Positions 1 through 8,018 of a stretch of 64,000 nt of DNA are shown in pieces. The position numbers and the translations under genes are program-made. This stretch comes from an uncultured Lachnospiraceae bacterium (GTDB lineage Bacteria; Bacillota; Clostridia; Lachnospirales; Lachnospiraceae). The stretch covers positions 62,001-126,000 of the forward strand of contig CAJTWM010000002.1 of NCBI GenBank assembly GCA_910579805.1. The letters run 5' to 3'. Below the pieces are notes generated by a model. The model was given only the letters and a program-made list of their open reading frames with translations. It did not search any database and was not told the DNA's origin. The first letter of the stretch is position 1. The number at the start of each line of letters is the position of its first letter.

Positions 1-792
1 AAAAGAAAACAAGTAACATACAGGGCATTAAAAAGCATGTTTGGCTATATCAATGGAGTGTTTGAAAAGTCAATTATAGATAAAGTAGTTAAAGACAATC
101 CATGTAAATATGTTGATTTGCCAACATTTAAGCAGTTTTGTAAAGAAGAAAAAGAAAAAATCACAAATGAGAGGACGCTGACAGTTGAAGAAAAAACTGC
201 ATTACTTAAAAAACTTGACTCAGCATATGATGGTAAACCTAACTATATTGTAAAATATGCAGTGGAATTAGCCATGTATACTGGTATGAGGGTTGGAGAG
301 TTGGCTGCTTTAAGATGGGAGGATATAAATTTCTCTCAAAATGAGATCACCATTCGGCACTCAGAAAAATACAACCAAGTGAAAAAAGAGTATACTATAT
401 CAACGACAAAAAATAGCAGGATTAGAAAAATTCCTCTTACAAGTGAAATGCGGGATGTATTGTTACGGGTTAAAGAAATAGAGATGAAAAATGGGTATTT
501 ATCAGAGTATGTATTTTCTAATGAAAATGGGAGAATACACTCAAGAGTAATATCTAATTGTGCAAGAAATCGAACAATGACAAAAGAATTTTCAAATCCA
601 AAGAGCATTCATTCAATAAGAAGAACTGTAAACTCGGATATGCGCTGTAATGGTGTATCCCCGGTTGTTGCCGCTTCGTTGTTGGGACATACTGTTAAAG
701 TAAATAATGAAAATTACACTTATGATGTATCTAATATGGAATATAAAGCATCCATTGTATCCGAGATAAATAAAAAAACAAAATGTATGTGA
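1..792 (+). CDS. Tyrosine-type site-specific integrase, C-terminal part (5' end outside window)
   Basis: The reading frame is open from the first base (K-R-K-Q-V-T-Y-R...), so the ATG at 37 is probably internal and the gene starts upstream of the window. Visible are the end of a SAM-like core-binding domain and a complete phage-integrase catalytic domain. Counting from the ATG at 37, the catalytic Arg is R85 in TGMRVGELAALRW, a beta-sheet Lys is near K125, HSIRR gives H192 and R195, LLGH gives H218, and the nucleophile is Y227 or Y229. The gene is A+T-rich compared with the genes after 1098, which suggests transfer. It reads toward a tRNA-Leu 3' fragment 60 bp downstream, the usual place for the integrase of an ICE or prophage. 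Family is clear; element type cannot be told from this end alone. Confidence 0.9.
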   Translation, partial: KRKQVTYRALKSMFGYINGVFEKSIIDKVVKDNPCKYVDLPTFKQFCKEEKEKITNERTLTVEEKTALLKKLDSAYDGKPNYIVKYAVELAMYTGMRVGELAALRWEDINFSQNEITIRHSEKYNQVKKEYTISTTKNSRIRKIPLTSEMRDVLLRVKEIEMKNGYLSEYVFSNENGRIHSRVISNCARNRTMTKEFSNPKSIHSIRRTVNSDMRCNGVSPVVAASLLGHTVKVNNENYTYDVSNMEYKASIVSEINKKTKCM

Positions 793-797
793 TATAT

Positions 798-825
798 TTT
801 TTGATTACTTTTTGATTACTTTGAT
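798..825. repeat. Tandem 11-bp repeat TTTTTGATTAC next to the attachment site
   Basis: TTTTTGATTAC occurs at 798-808 and again immediately at 809-819, followed by a partial third copy (TTTGAT). It lies between the integrase stop and the tRNA fragment. Its position would suit an integrase arm-type binding site, but that is inference. Confidence 0.5.
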
Positions 826-853
826 GTTTTTGGTATTGAAAACCATTGATTTT

Positions 854-899
854 ACAGGACATTGGCAACCACGTATGGGTTCAAGTCCCATCGCCGGCA
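854..899 (+). other. 3' fragment of a tRNA-Leu gene: attachment site of the integrated element
   Basis: The segment folds as a tRNA 3' half: an anticodon-stem 3' strand (ACAGG, 854-858), a variable arm, a T-arm with stem ATGGG (875-879), loop TTCAAGT (880-886) and stem CCCAT (887-891), then acceptor strand CGCCGGC (892-898) and discriminator A (899). CGCCGGC would pair with the GCCGGCG start typical of tRNA-Leu. No 5' half precedes it; element sequence does. It is therefore the duplicated 3' end left by integration into a tRNA-Leu gene. The intact copy should lie at the other end of the element, outside the window. Confidence 0.8.
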
Positions 900-906
900 T
901 CCTATG

Positions 907-947
907 GCGTGAAGCTGGACAAACTGTCCATGTTTCGCGCTGTTTTT
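907..947 (+). terminator. Intrinsic terminator of the tRNA-Leu unit
   Basis: TGGACA/TGTCCA (916-921, 925-930) with loop AAC is extended by a second stem, 907-915 with 932-940, interrupted by one bulged T. It is followed by TGTTTTTG. It lies directly after the tRNA 3' end, so it probably belonged to the original tRNA gene. The remaining 947-1097 holds no gene that I can see. Confidence 0.65.
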
Positions 948-1097
948 GTATTTAGAGAAATATAAGCGTGTCAGTCCATTAGTGTGTTTTACGCTGCGAA
1001 ATCAGACAGAGGGTAATCGGCGAACGGTTAGCCTCTTATTTGATTATGTACGGCAGGGTCGTTCAAGAAAGTGTGTTAAAGATAAAGGAGGAATTCC

Positions 1098-2198
1098 ATG
1101 AAATTCATTCACTGTGCAGATCTGCATCTTGATTCCAAAATGAGCGCCAACCTTGATAAAGAGAGAGCAAAGGAGAGAAGGTCGGAAATCCTCGATACTT
1201 TTGTCCGGATGGTCAGATACGCTTCAAAAAATGAAATAGCGGCAATTCTGATAGCGGGAGATATGTTTGATACGAAAAATATTTCCGCAACGGTCAGAAA
1301 TACCGTGTTACATAGTATTGCCGGCCATTCCCATATTACGTTTTACTATTTAAAAGGAAATCATGACAGGGATAATTTTCTCTCGGGGCTGGAAGAGATC
1401 CCGGCAAATCTAAAATTGTTTTCTTCCCGATGGACTACCTATGAAGAGGCAGGAGGGAAGATAGCGGTTTCGGGATTGGAACTGTCCGCGGAAAATGCCG
1501 GATCGGCCTATGTATCCCTTATCTTGGATCCCAAACGGTTTAACATTGTGATGCTCCATGGTCAGGAAACGGAAAGGCAGGCGAAAGATAAGGCAGAGTG
1601 TATTAACATAAGAGCGCTTCGGAATAAAGGAATCGATTATCTTGCTTTAGGCCATGTCCACGCTTATAAAAAAGAACAACTGGATACAAGAGGAATCTAT
1701 TGTTATGCCGGCTGTTTGGAAGGACGGGGATTTGACGAATGCGGCGGGCATGGGTTTGCAGTGCTGGATATAGATGAAGCTACCGGTAAATATACGCATG
1801 AATTTGTTCCTTTTGCCAAAAGGAAACTATATACGGTGAATGTGGATGTGACCGGATGCCAAAGGACGGCGGAAATGGTATCCAAGGCGGCTTTGGCGTT
1901 ACAACAAGAGGGCTGCGAAGAGGAAAGCCTTGTCAAAATCACATTGAGGGGTATGCTGGATGTGGAATGTGAAAAAGATATTTCCTATTTTCTTTCAAGA
2001 TTCCGGTCCCGATATTATTTTGTGAAAGTGTATGACGAAACTACGCTTAAGGTGGAGATGGACGACTATCGGTTCGACGAGTCGTTAAAAGGCGAATTTG
2101 TGCGGCAGGTCATGTCGGATCCGTCCATTTCGGAAGAAGACAAAAAGATTGTTATCCGGTACGGGTTACAGGCAATTGCAGGCGAGGAGGTACAGTGA
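1098..2198 (+). CDS. YhaO/SbcD-like DNA repair metallophosphoesterase
   Basis: A 366-residue calcineurin-like phosphoesterase. Motifs in order: D8-L-H10 in CADLHLD, AGD55MFD, GNHD at 87-90, MLHG, and GHVH near residue 190. These are the Mn-binding motifs of the SbcD/Mre11 nuclease family. The C-terminal ~100 residues correspond to a capping domain. Size and the following gene match the Bacillus YhaO-YhaN pair rather than classical SbcC-SbcD. The start follows a GGAGG-type Shine-Dalgarno (aaggaggaattccATG). Its stop overlaps the next gene by 4 bases (GTGA), so the two are translationally coupled and probably act together as a DNA-end-processing nuclease-ATPase. The exact substrate is inferred from the family. 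Confidence 0.88.
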   Translation: MKFIHCADLHLDSKMSANLDKERAKERRSEILDTFVRMVRYASKNEIAAILIAGDMFDTKNISATVRNTVLHSIAGHSHITFYYLKGNHDRDNFLSGLEEIPANLKLFSSRWTTYEEAGGKIAVSGLELSAENAGSAYVSLILDPKRFNIVMLHGQETERQAKDKAECINIRALRNKGIDYLALGHVHAYKKEQLDTRGIYCYAGCLEGRGFDECGGHGFAVLDIDEATGKYTHEFVPFAKRKLYTVNVDVTGCQRTAEMVSKAALALQQEGCEEESLVKITLRGMLDVECEKDISYFLSRFRSRYYFVKVYDETTLKVEMDDYRFDESLKGEFVRQVMSDPSISEEDKKIVIRYGLQAIAGEEVQ

Positions 2199-4822
2199 CG
2201 GTGAAGATCATATCTTGTTATGTGGAGAATTTCGGAAAGCTCCATGATTATTCCGTTGATTTTTCGGACGGCCTGAATATTGTCTGTGAAGAAAACGGAT
2301 GGGGGAAGAGTACCTTCGCCGCCTTTGTAAGAGCTATGTTTTACGGGCTGGAGGGGGAAAGAAAACGAAATTTGCTTGAGAATGAGCGAAAAAGATATAA
2401 ACCATGGCAGGGCGGTGTTTTTGGAGGGAAACTGACCTTTGAAATACAGGGAAAAACATATCAGATTTCCCGTGTTTTTTATGATAAAGAAGCCAATGAT
2501 GAATTTGAACTTAGAGACGCCCAGACCAATCTGCTATCCAAAGATTACAGTAAGAAGATCGGGGAAGAGATCTTTCAGATCAACAGAGAATCTTTTATGA
2601 GGACGATCTTCATAGGGCAGAGCGATTGTAAGACGTCTCCTACCGACGATATCAATGCAAAAATCGGAAATCTTGCGGATCATGCCAACGACCTGAATCA
2701 CTTTGAAGAGGCCGATAAAAAATTAAAAGAAATTTTAAACAGCCTGACTCCGGAACGCGTTACGGGTTCCATTGCAAAAAGAAAGGAAGAAATCGCAGGA
2801 TACGAGCGTATCGTACAGGACGGGGAAGAAATTGTCGAAAGCCTTGACATATATCAGGATCTTTTACATAAAGAAGAAGCGAAATATGAAACATTAAAGG
2901 AGCGGTTAAAGGAAACCGGCGAGGAGCAGCAAAAAGTTTCCAAACTGCAGTCCGTGCTGGCAAAGAGATCGGAATGGGAGAGATTAAAAAAATCGGTGTT
3001 AAGAAAAAAAGAAGAGGCCCAATTGCTGACGGGGAAATTTCCCGGAGAGATTCCGCCCGCGGAAAAAGTAAAAGAAAAAATCTCGGAATGCGGAGATATG
3101 GAAAAGGCTTTTGAAAGGCTGTCCATGTGTCAGGTTCCGGAGGCAGAAAAAGCGGAACTGTCCGCATTGACGTCTGCGTTTCAGAAAGGCATACCCGCTA
3201 AAGAAGATCTGGAAGAGAAAATCGGGGAGGCCGGAAGGCTTCGGAAGATCGTTTTGGAATACAGTTCGGAACAGATGAGCCCAAAAGAGAGGGAACGGCT
3301 TGAAGAATTGGAGTTCTGCTTTGGAGAGGACACGGAAAGCGTAGCTTCGGTAGTCGGAAAATGGAACGCCAGAAATACAAAGAAAGCGGCCTTACCTTCC
3401 AATCAGGCAGCATTGACGGCGTTAAAGGCTTCTGTGGCAGGAAAGCAACCGCAGAATTCCCTAAAACGGACTGTTTTCCCGATCATAGGAGCAGCGATTG
3501 CCATAATGGGAGTCCTTATTACGATCGCGTCCTTTTTAACGGTGGGAATGGCTATGATCGTTGCAGGGGCGCTTATGATTATTTTGCCGATTCTTTTAGG
3601 AAAGAAAAAAGCGGAACCGGAGCAGAACCAAGTGTCTCCGGAACTGGAGCGTTTAGAGCGGATCATTGAGGAAGATATGCGGTTTATTGCCGTAGCCGAC
3701 CAAGAGGTGGGCGACTATCTGCAAGTCCACGGAAAGAGTTTCGACGAGCATACGGCCTTTGCCGCTTTGCAGGAGATTACGGAAGAAGCCGTGGAATATT
3801 CGTCTTTGAAGAAAAAAGCGAGAAAAGCAAAGGAGGGCGTACAGGCGGCAGAGATAGAAACCATACGGAAGTCAATAGACACTTTTTTCTTACAATACGG
3901 GATCGCCTCGTCGGAGCCGAGATATGCTGATGACTTATACGCGCTCAGGAATAAGGCGGCCAGATATGCAGAACTGACGCTTAAGAAAGAGAAGCTTGAA
4001 AAGGCGCAGGCTCAATATAACGCCATGCGGGCAAATATGGATGCGTTTTTACGAGAATACGGTTATGAACCTGCCGACGACTGCCTGTTACAATTGTATC
4101 ATATCAGGGAAACAATGGAAGAGCGCCAGTACGCTTTAGAAGCTTTTCAGGATATGAAAGCAGAATTAAACAGATTTGAAGCGGAAACGGATATTCCGGC
4201 GCTGGAGCAGATACAGACGGAAGAAAATCTGGCTTCACTGGAAGAATTGAATCAAAGGATGGTGCGGCTTACGGAGGAGATGGAGCAGGTGCATCATACG
4301 ATTATCAACTATAATAAGAACCTGGAAGACCTTCAGGAAAGATATGACGAGCGGGAAGAGTGCCGCATAAAGTTAAAGGAACTGAAAGCCTTGCAGACGC
4401 AGGAACAGAAGAAATACGGACTTGTTTGCAAAGCACGCAGCAAACTGGGAGCGGCAAAGGAGGTTATGACGGCTAAATATGCAGATCCTTTGCTGGAAAG
4501 TTTCGGTAAATATTATGAAATGATATCGGGGGATCCGGCCGATCCTTTCCATATCGACGCCAATGCGGCCGTTACGGTGGACGAGCTTGGCAGGCAGAGG
4601 GATACAGACGCCCTCAGTACGGGATACAGGGATCTTGTCGGTATCTGTCTTAGGACCGCGCTTGTGGATGCAATGTATCAAAAAGAACGGCCGCTTCTTA
4701 TTATGGATGATCCTTTTACGAATCTGGACGATGAAAAGATGAGAAAGGGGAAAACTTTTTTAGAAAACATTGCACAAACCTATCAGATTATTTATTTCAC
4801 ATGCAGTCATTCCAGAAGCTGA
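2195..4822 (+). CDS. YhaN/SbcC-like AAA-type ATPase with coiled coils
   Basis: An 875-residue SMC/Rad50-like ATPase. The N-terminus carries a Walker A motif (ENGWGKST, near residue 38). Long Glu/Lys-rich coiled-coil stretches follow, then a strongly hydrophobic double segment at about 425-470, predicted to span the membrane as in YhaN. The C-terminus has a signature-like LSTGYRDLVG and Walker B LLIMDDPFTNLDD. The GTG start at 2195 overlaps the upstream stop and sits 5 bases after GAGGAGG. Partner of the upstream phosphoesterase; together they should form a Mre11/Rad50-like complex, here possibly membrane-anchored. No clear terminator follows. Confidence 0.85.
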   Translation: MTVKIISCYVENFGKLHDYSVDFSDGLNIVCEENGWGKSTFAAFVRAMFYGLEGERKRNLLENERKRYKPWQGGVFGGKLTFEIQGKTYQISRVFYDKEANDEFELRDAQTNLLSKDYSKKIGEEIFQINRESFMRTIFIGQSDCKTSPTDDINAKIGNLADHANDLNHFEEADKKLKEILNSLTPERVTGSIAKRKEEIAGYERIVQDGEEIVESLDIYQDLLHKEEAKYETLKERLKETGEEQQKVSKLQSVLAKRSEWERLKKSVLRKKEEAQLLTGKFPGEIPPAEKVKEKISECGDMEKAFERLSMCQVPEAEKAELSALTSAFQKGIPAKEDLEEKIGEAGRLRKIVLEYSSEQMSPKERERLEELEFCFGEDTESVASVVGKWNARNTKKAALPSNQAALTALKASVAGKQPQNSLKRTVFPIIGAAIAIMGVLITIASFLTVGMAMIVAGALMIILPILLGKKKAEPEQNQVSPELERLERIIEEDMRFIAVADQEVGDYLQVHGKSFDEHTAFAALQEITEEAVEYSSLKKKARKAKEGVQAAEIETIRKSIDTFFLQYGIASSEPRYADDLYALRNKAARYAELTLKKEKLEKAQAQYNAMRANMDAFLREYGYEPADDCLLQLYHIRETMEERQYALEAFQDMKAELNRFEAETDIPALEQIQTEENLASLEELNQRMVRLTEEMEQVHHTIINYNKNLEDLQERYDEREECRIKLKELKALQTQEQKKYGLVCKARSKLGAAKEVMTAKYADPLLESFGKYYEMISGDPADPFHIDANAAVTVDELGRQRDTDALSTGYRDLVGICLRTALVDAMYQKERPLLIMDDPFTNLDDEKMRKGKTFLENIAQTYQIIYFTCSHSRS

Positions 4823-4914
4823 TAAACCGCTGTATTTTCTTTTTCTGCCCCGCATAGGAAACCGCTGTGTGGAGGCGGAAGGCTTGAAAACCTTTCAATT
4901 GCAAGACTTTTAGG

Positions 4915-4960
4915 CTGTCAAGAAAAAATACTTGACAGTGTAATAAAGGTGTAGTATGAT
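4915..4960 (+). promoter_or_regulatory. Consensus sigma-A promoter for ylxM-ffh with a palindrome over the -35
   Basis: TTGACA (4932-4937), 17-bp spacer, TATGAT (4955-4960). The -35 box lies inside a perfect inverted repeat, CTGTCAAG (4915-4922), 8 bases, CTTGACAG (4931-4938). The repeat could be an operator for a repressor or a small hairpin. The rest of 4823-5062 shows no gene. Confidence 0.75.
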
Positions 4961-5062
4961 GGCAAAGGTGCTAAAAGGAAGTGTCGGCAAAATCAGCGAA
5001 GGGTGAACCGGCGTGGATGTTTCCGGATACGGAAACGGGAAACGCACACATGGTTATGGAAT

Positions 5063-5416
5063 ATGGAAAAGATTGTAGAACAGGGACTTTTATATGATTT
5101 TTACGGAGAACTTCTGAATGAGCATCAAAAGCAGATTTATGAAGCGCTGGTCTACAATGATATGTCCTTAAGCGAGATCGCGGATGAACAGGGGATCAGC
5201 AGACAGGGCGTGCATGACCTGATTAAAAGGTGCAATAAGGCGCTTGCAGGATATGAAGACAAACTGCATCTTGTAGAAAAATTCCAAAATGCAAAGAAAA
5301 AGGTACATTTGATCGACCGGATCGCAGAAAGCGTGGAAGAAGGCGATACAAAAGAGCTTTATGACAGATTGAAGCAGATCAGGAAACTATCCAATGAAAT
5401 TTTAGAGGAGTTATAG
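5063..5416 (+). CDS. ylxM: YlxM/UPF0122 HTH protein associated with SRP
   Basis: Small sigma70-region-4-like helix-turn-helix protein of about 117 residues. The segment LSEIADEQGISRQGVHDLIK is the HTH (about residues 35-54) and is the hallmark of YlxM. In Firmicutes ylxM precedes ffh, and the protein modulates the SRP GTPase. I chose ATG 5063 because the protein then begins MEKIVEQGLLYDFYGELL, as in the family. A longer GTG start at 5003 would add 20 unconserved basic residues, and neither start has a convincing Shine-Dalgarno. It ends 3 bases before ffh and shares its promoter at 4932. Confidence 0.85.
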   Translation: MEKIVEQGLLYDFYGELLNEHQKQIYEALVYNDMSLSEIADEQGISRQGVHDLIKRCNKALAGYEDKLHLVEKFQNAKKKVHLIDRIAESVEEGDTKELYDRLKQIRKLSNEILEEL

Positions 5417-5419
5417 CAG

Positions 5420-6784
5420 ATGGCATTTGAAAGCTTGACGGATAAACTACAAAATGTTTTTAAGAATTTAAGGAGCAAAGGCCGGCTGACGGAAGAGGAT
5501 GTAAAGATTGCGCTGAAAGAAGTAAAAATGGCTCTTTTAGAGGCGGACGTAAACTTTAAGGTCGTAAAACAGTTTGTAAAATCCGTGGAAGAGAGAGCGG
5601 TCGGCAGCGATGTGTTAAACGGCCTCAATCCCGGTCAGATGGTCATTAAGATCGTAAACGAAGAAATGGTTTCCCTGATGGGATCCGAAACGACAGAGAT
5701 ACCTATGCAGCCGGGAAAAGCCATTACGGTGATCATGATGTGTGGACTTCAGGGCGCCGGTAAGACGACGACTACGGCCAAAATAGCAGGGAAGTTAAAG
5801 CTAAAAGGAAAGAAACCTCTTCTGGCAGCCTGCGATATTTACAGACCGGCAGCGATCAGGCAGTTACAGGTGAACGGGGAAAAGCAGGAAGTGGATGTTT
5901 TTTCCATGGGAGAGAATCATAAGCCCGTAAATATTGCAAAAGCGGCCTTGGAACATGCGCAGAAAAACGGTCATAACGTAGTGATTCTGGATACGGCAGG
6001 ACGGCTTCATATTGATGAAGCTATGATGGAAGAGCTGCAGGAGATCAAAGAGGGGATCCAGGTTCATCAGACCCTTCTTGTAGTAGACGCTATGACGGGG
6101 CAGGATGCGGTCAACGTAGCCAAGGAGTTTGACGATAAAGTAGGGATCGACGGCGTCGTTTTATCCAAGATGGACGGCGATACCAGAGGCGGCGCGGCTC
6201 TTTCCGTAAAAGCCGTAACGGGAAAACCGATTCTTTATGTCGGTATGGGGGAGAAGCTTTCCGATCTGGAACAATTTTATCCCGACCGGATGGCAGGGCG
6301 CATTCTCGGTATGGGCGATGTGCTGAGCCTGATTGATAAAGTGCAGGCCAATATCGACATTGACGAAGAAAAAGAAAAGAAAATGGCTGCCAATATGAAG
6401 AAAGGGAAATTCGATTTTGAAGATTACCTGGAAAGCATGAAGCAGATGAAAAATATGGGAGGCCTCTCCAGTATTTTGAGTATGATGCCCGGCATGGGAA
6501 GTAAAATGGGCGATATAGAGTCCATGATAGACGAAAAGCAGCTTGCAAGAACGGAAGCCATCGTACTTTCCATGACGTTGGAGGAAAGAAGAAATCCCAA
6601 GCTTTTAAATCCAAGCAGAAAACACCGCATTGCAAAAGGCGCAGGTATTGACATCAGTCAGGTAAACCGATTTATCAAGCAGTTTGAACAGAGCCAGAAG
6701 ATGATGAAGCAGTTTGGCGGTATGGGAGGCAAAAAAGGCAAAGGCCTCTTCGGCGGTCTGGGGGGAATGAAATTTCCTTTCTGA
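5420..6784 (+). CDS. ffh: Signal recognition particle GTPase Ffh (SRP54)
   Basis: 454 residues, the usual family length. Domain order: N-domain helical bundle (1-90); G-domain with G1 GLQGAGKTTTT (about 110-120), DTAGRLHID, and SKMDGDTRGG in the specificity region; then a Met-rich M-domain (about 300-430) with MPGMGSKMG and a Gly/Lys/Met-rich tail, which binds SRP RNA and signal peptides. It targets nascent membrane and secreted proteins to FtsY/SecYEG. It begins 3 bases after the ylxM stop with Shine-Dalgarno GAGGAG, so the two are co-transcribed. Confidence 0.97.
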   Translation: MAFESLTDKLQNVFKNLRSKGRLTEEDVKIALKEVKMALLEADVNFKVVKQFVKSVEERAVGSDVLNGLNPGQMVIKIVNEEMVSLMGSETTEIPMQPGKAITVIMMCGLQGAGKTTTTAKIAGKLKLKGKKPLLAACDIYRPAAIRQLQVNGEKQEVDVFSMGENHKPVNIAKAALEHAQKNGHNVVILDTAGRLHIDEAMMEELQEIKEGIQVHQTLLVVDAMTGQDAVNVAKEFDDKVGIDGVVLSKMDGDTRGGAALSVKAVTGKPILYVGMGEKLSDLEQFYPDRMAGRILGMGDVLSLIDKVQANIDIDEEKEKKMAANMKKGKFDFEDYLESMKQMKNMGGLSSILSMMPGMGSKMGDIESMIDEKQLARTEAIVLSMTLEERRNPKLLNPSRKHRIAKGAGIDISQVNRFIKQFEQSQKMMKQFGGMGGKKGKGLFGGLGGMKFPF

Positions 6785-6808
6785 CGTCTGGTCTTTTAGA
6801 GAAAGAAC

Positions 6809-6852
6809 TAGAAAATTCCGATTATCGGATCGTTTTTCTATTTCTATATATT
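6809..6852 (+). terminator. Hairpin between ffh and rpsP, probable (partial) terminator
   Basis: TAGAAAA (6809-6815) can pair with TTTTCTA (6834-6840) around an inner CCGAT/ATCGG hairpin. A U-rich tract (tttctatatattttt) follows. It may attenuate read-through from ffh into the ribosomal protein gene. Confidence 0.5.
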
Positions 6853-6880
6853 TTTAAAATTAACGCGGAGGTGAAAAAAC

Positions 6881-7126
6881 ATGGCAGTTAAAATCAGATT
6901 AAGAAGAATGGGACAGAAGAAAGCTCCTTTTTATAGAATCGTTGTTTCTGATTCCAGATCTCCCAGAGACGGAAGATTCATCGAGGAAATCGGAACTTAC
7001 GATCCTAACACAGATCCCAGCCAGTTCAAGGTAAATGAGGAATTAGCTAAGAAATGGTTAGCAAACGGCGCGCAGCCTACGGAAGTAGTTGCTAAGATTT
7101 TTAAAGCAGCTGGTATTGAAAAATAA
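6881..7126 (+). CDS. rpsP: 30S ribosomal protein S16
   Basis: 81 residues, the standard short bacterial S16. It begins MAVKIRLRRMGQKKAPFYRI and contains the conserved SRSPRDGRFIEEIGTYDP block. It assembles early on the 5' domain of 16S rRNA. Strong Shine-Dalgarno (GGAGGTG) before the ATG. First gene of rpsP-khpA-rimM-trmD, the conserved order in Gram-positive bacteria. Confidence 0.98.
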   Translation: MAVKIRLRRMGQKKAPFYRIVVSDSRSPRDGRFIEEIGTYDPNTDPSQFKVNEELAKKWLANGAQPTEVVAKIFKAAGIEK

Positions 7127-7156
7127 GGATGATCATTCTTATTTTGGAGGTGGATG

Positions 7157-7384
7157 ATGAAGGAATTAGTAGAAGTAATTGCAAAAGCACTTGTTGATAA
7201 TCCGGATGAAGTAGTCGTAACAGAGAAAGAAGAAGGAAAAAATGTGACGATAGAGCTTCATGTTGCCGCATCCGATATGGGAAAAGTCATCGGAAAGCAG
7301 GGACGTATCGCGAAAACGATCCGTACCATTGTAAAAGCGGCATCATCCAAAGACGATAAAAGAGTTGATGTGGAAATCATCTAA
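7157..7384 (+). CDS. khpA: KhpA, KH-domain RNA-binding protein
   Basis: 75-residue single KH-domain protein (YlqC/KhpA). The KH signature is GKVIGKQGRIAKTIR in the middle. In Firmicutes KhpA pairs with KhpB/Jag and binds RNA to influence cell division and elongation. I chose ATG 7157, which has 6 bases to GGAGG (7146-7150); the ATG at 7154 leaves only 3. Located between rpsP and rimM as usual. Confidence 0.95.
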   Translation: MKELVEVIAKALVDNPDEVVVTEKEEGKNVTIELHVAASDMGKVIGKQGRIAKTIRTIVKAASSKDDKRVDVEII

Positions 7385-7426
7385 ACATTTAAGTCTATTG
7401 ACGAGCAAAGAAAGAATTTTCAGGAA

Positions 7427-7454
7427 CCCATGAACATGCAGCAGTGTTTATGGG
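7427..7454 (+). other. 10-bp hairpin in the khpA-rimM spacer
   Basis: CCCATGAACA (7427-7436) pairs with TGTTTATGGG (7445-7454) with one G-T wobble and an 8-base loop. There is no T-run, so it is not a classical terminator. It may be an RNA-processing or attenuation site between khpA and rimM. Confidence 0.45.
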
Positions 7455-7508
7455 TTTGCTTATGGGAAAAAATAGAAAGGATAAATGTCTAAAGAAAGAG
7501 GAGTTTAT

Positions 7509-8018
7509 ATGGAAGATAAGCTGCAGGTTGGGATCATTGCTTCTACACACGGAGTAAGGGGAGAAGTAAAGGTGTTTCCTACTACGGACGATGTGAAGAG
7601 GTTCAAGAAGTTAAAAGAGGTCGTACTGGATACGGGAAAAGAGGAAAAAATACTTGAAATAGAAGGCGTGAAGTTCTTTAAGCAGTTTGCTATTTTAAAG
7701 TTTAAGGATATAGATAATATAGACGACGTAATACGTTATAAGGGGAAGTCCCTGCTTGTGACGAGAGAGAATGCGGTAAAATTAAACAAGGATGAATATT
7801 TTATCGCGGATTTAATAGGATTAAAGGTCATAGATGAGGAGGAGCATGAGATCGGGATATTGAGGGATGTGCTGGAGACCGGTGCGAACGATGTTTATGT
7901 TATCGATCATGTGAACGGGAAGGAATTGCTGCTTCCGGCTATCAGGCAGTGCATACTGGATGTGGATATGGAGGCAGGATCTATAAAAGTACACGTTTTG
8001 GAAGGATTGTTGGATTGA
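7509..8018 (+). CDS. rimM: 16S rRNA processing protein RimM
   Basis: 169 residues, typical for RimM: N-terminal beta-barrel starting VGIIASTHGVRGEVKVFP, then a PRC-barrel (about 95-165) with EYFIADLIGLKV and GANDVYVI. It aids late 30S head assembly, acting with S19 and S13. I chose ATG 7509, which follows AGAGGAG by 6 bases; an in-frame ATG at 7485 would add 8 residues without good support. The stop overlaps the trmD start (TGATG), giving tight coupling. Confidence 0.95.
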   Translation: MEDKLQVGIIASTHGVRGEVKVFPTTDDVKRFKKLKEVVLDTGKEEKILEIEGVKFFKQFAILKFKDIDNIDDVIRYKGKSLLVTRENAVKLNKDEYFIADLIGLKVIDEEEHEIGILRDVLETGANDVYVIDHVNGKELLLPAIRQCILDVDMEAGSIKVHVLEGLLD

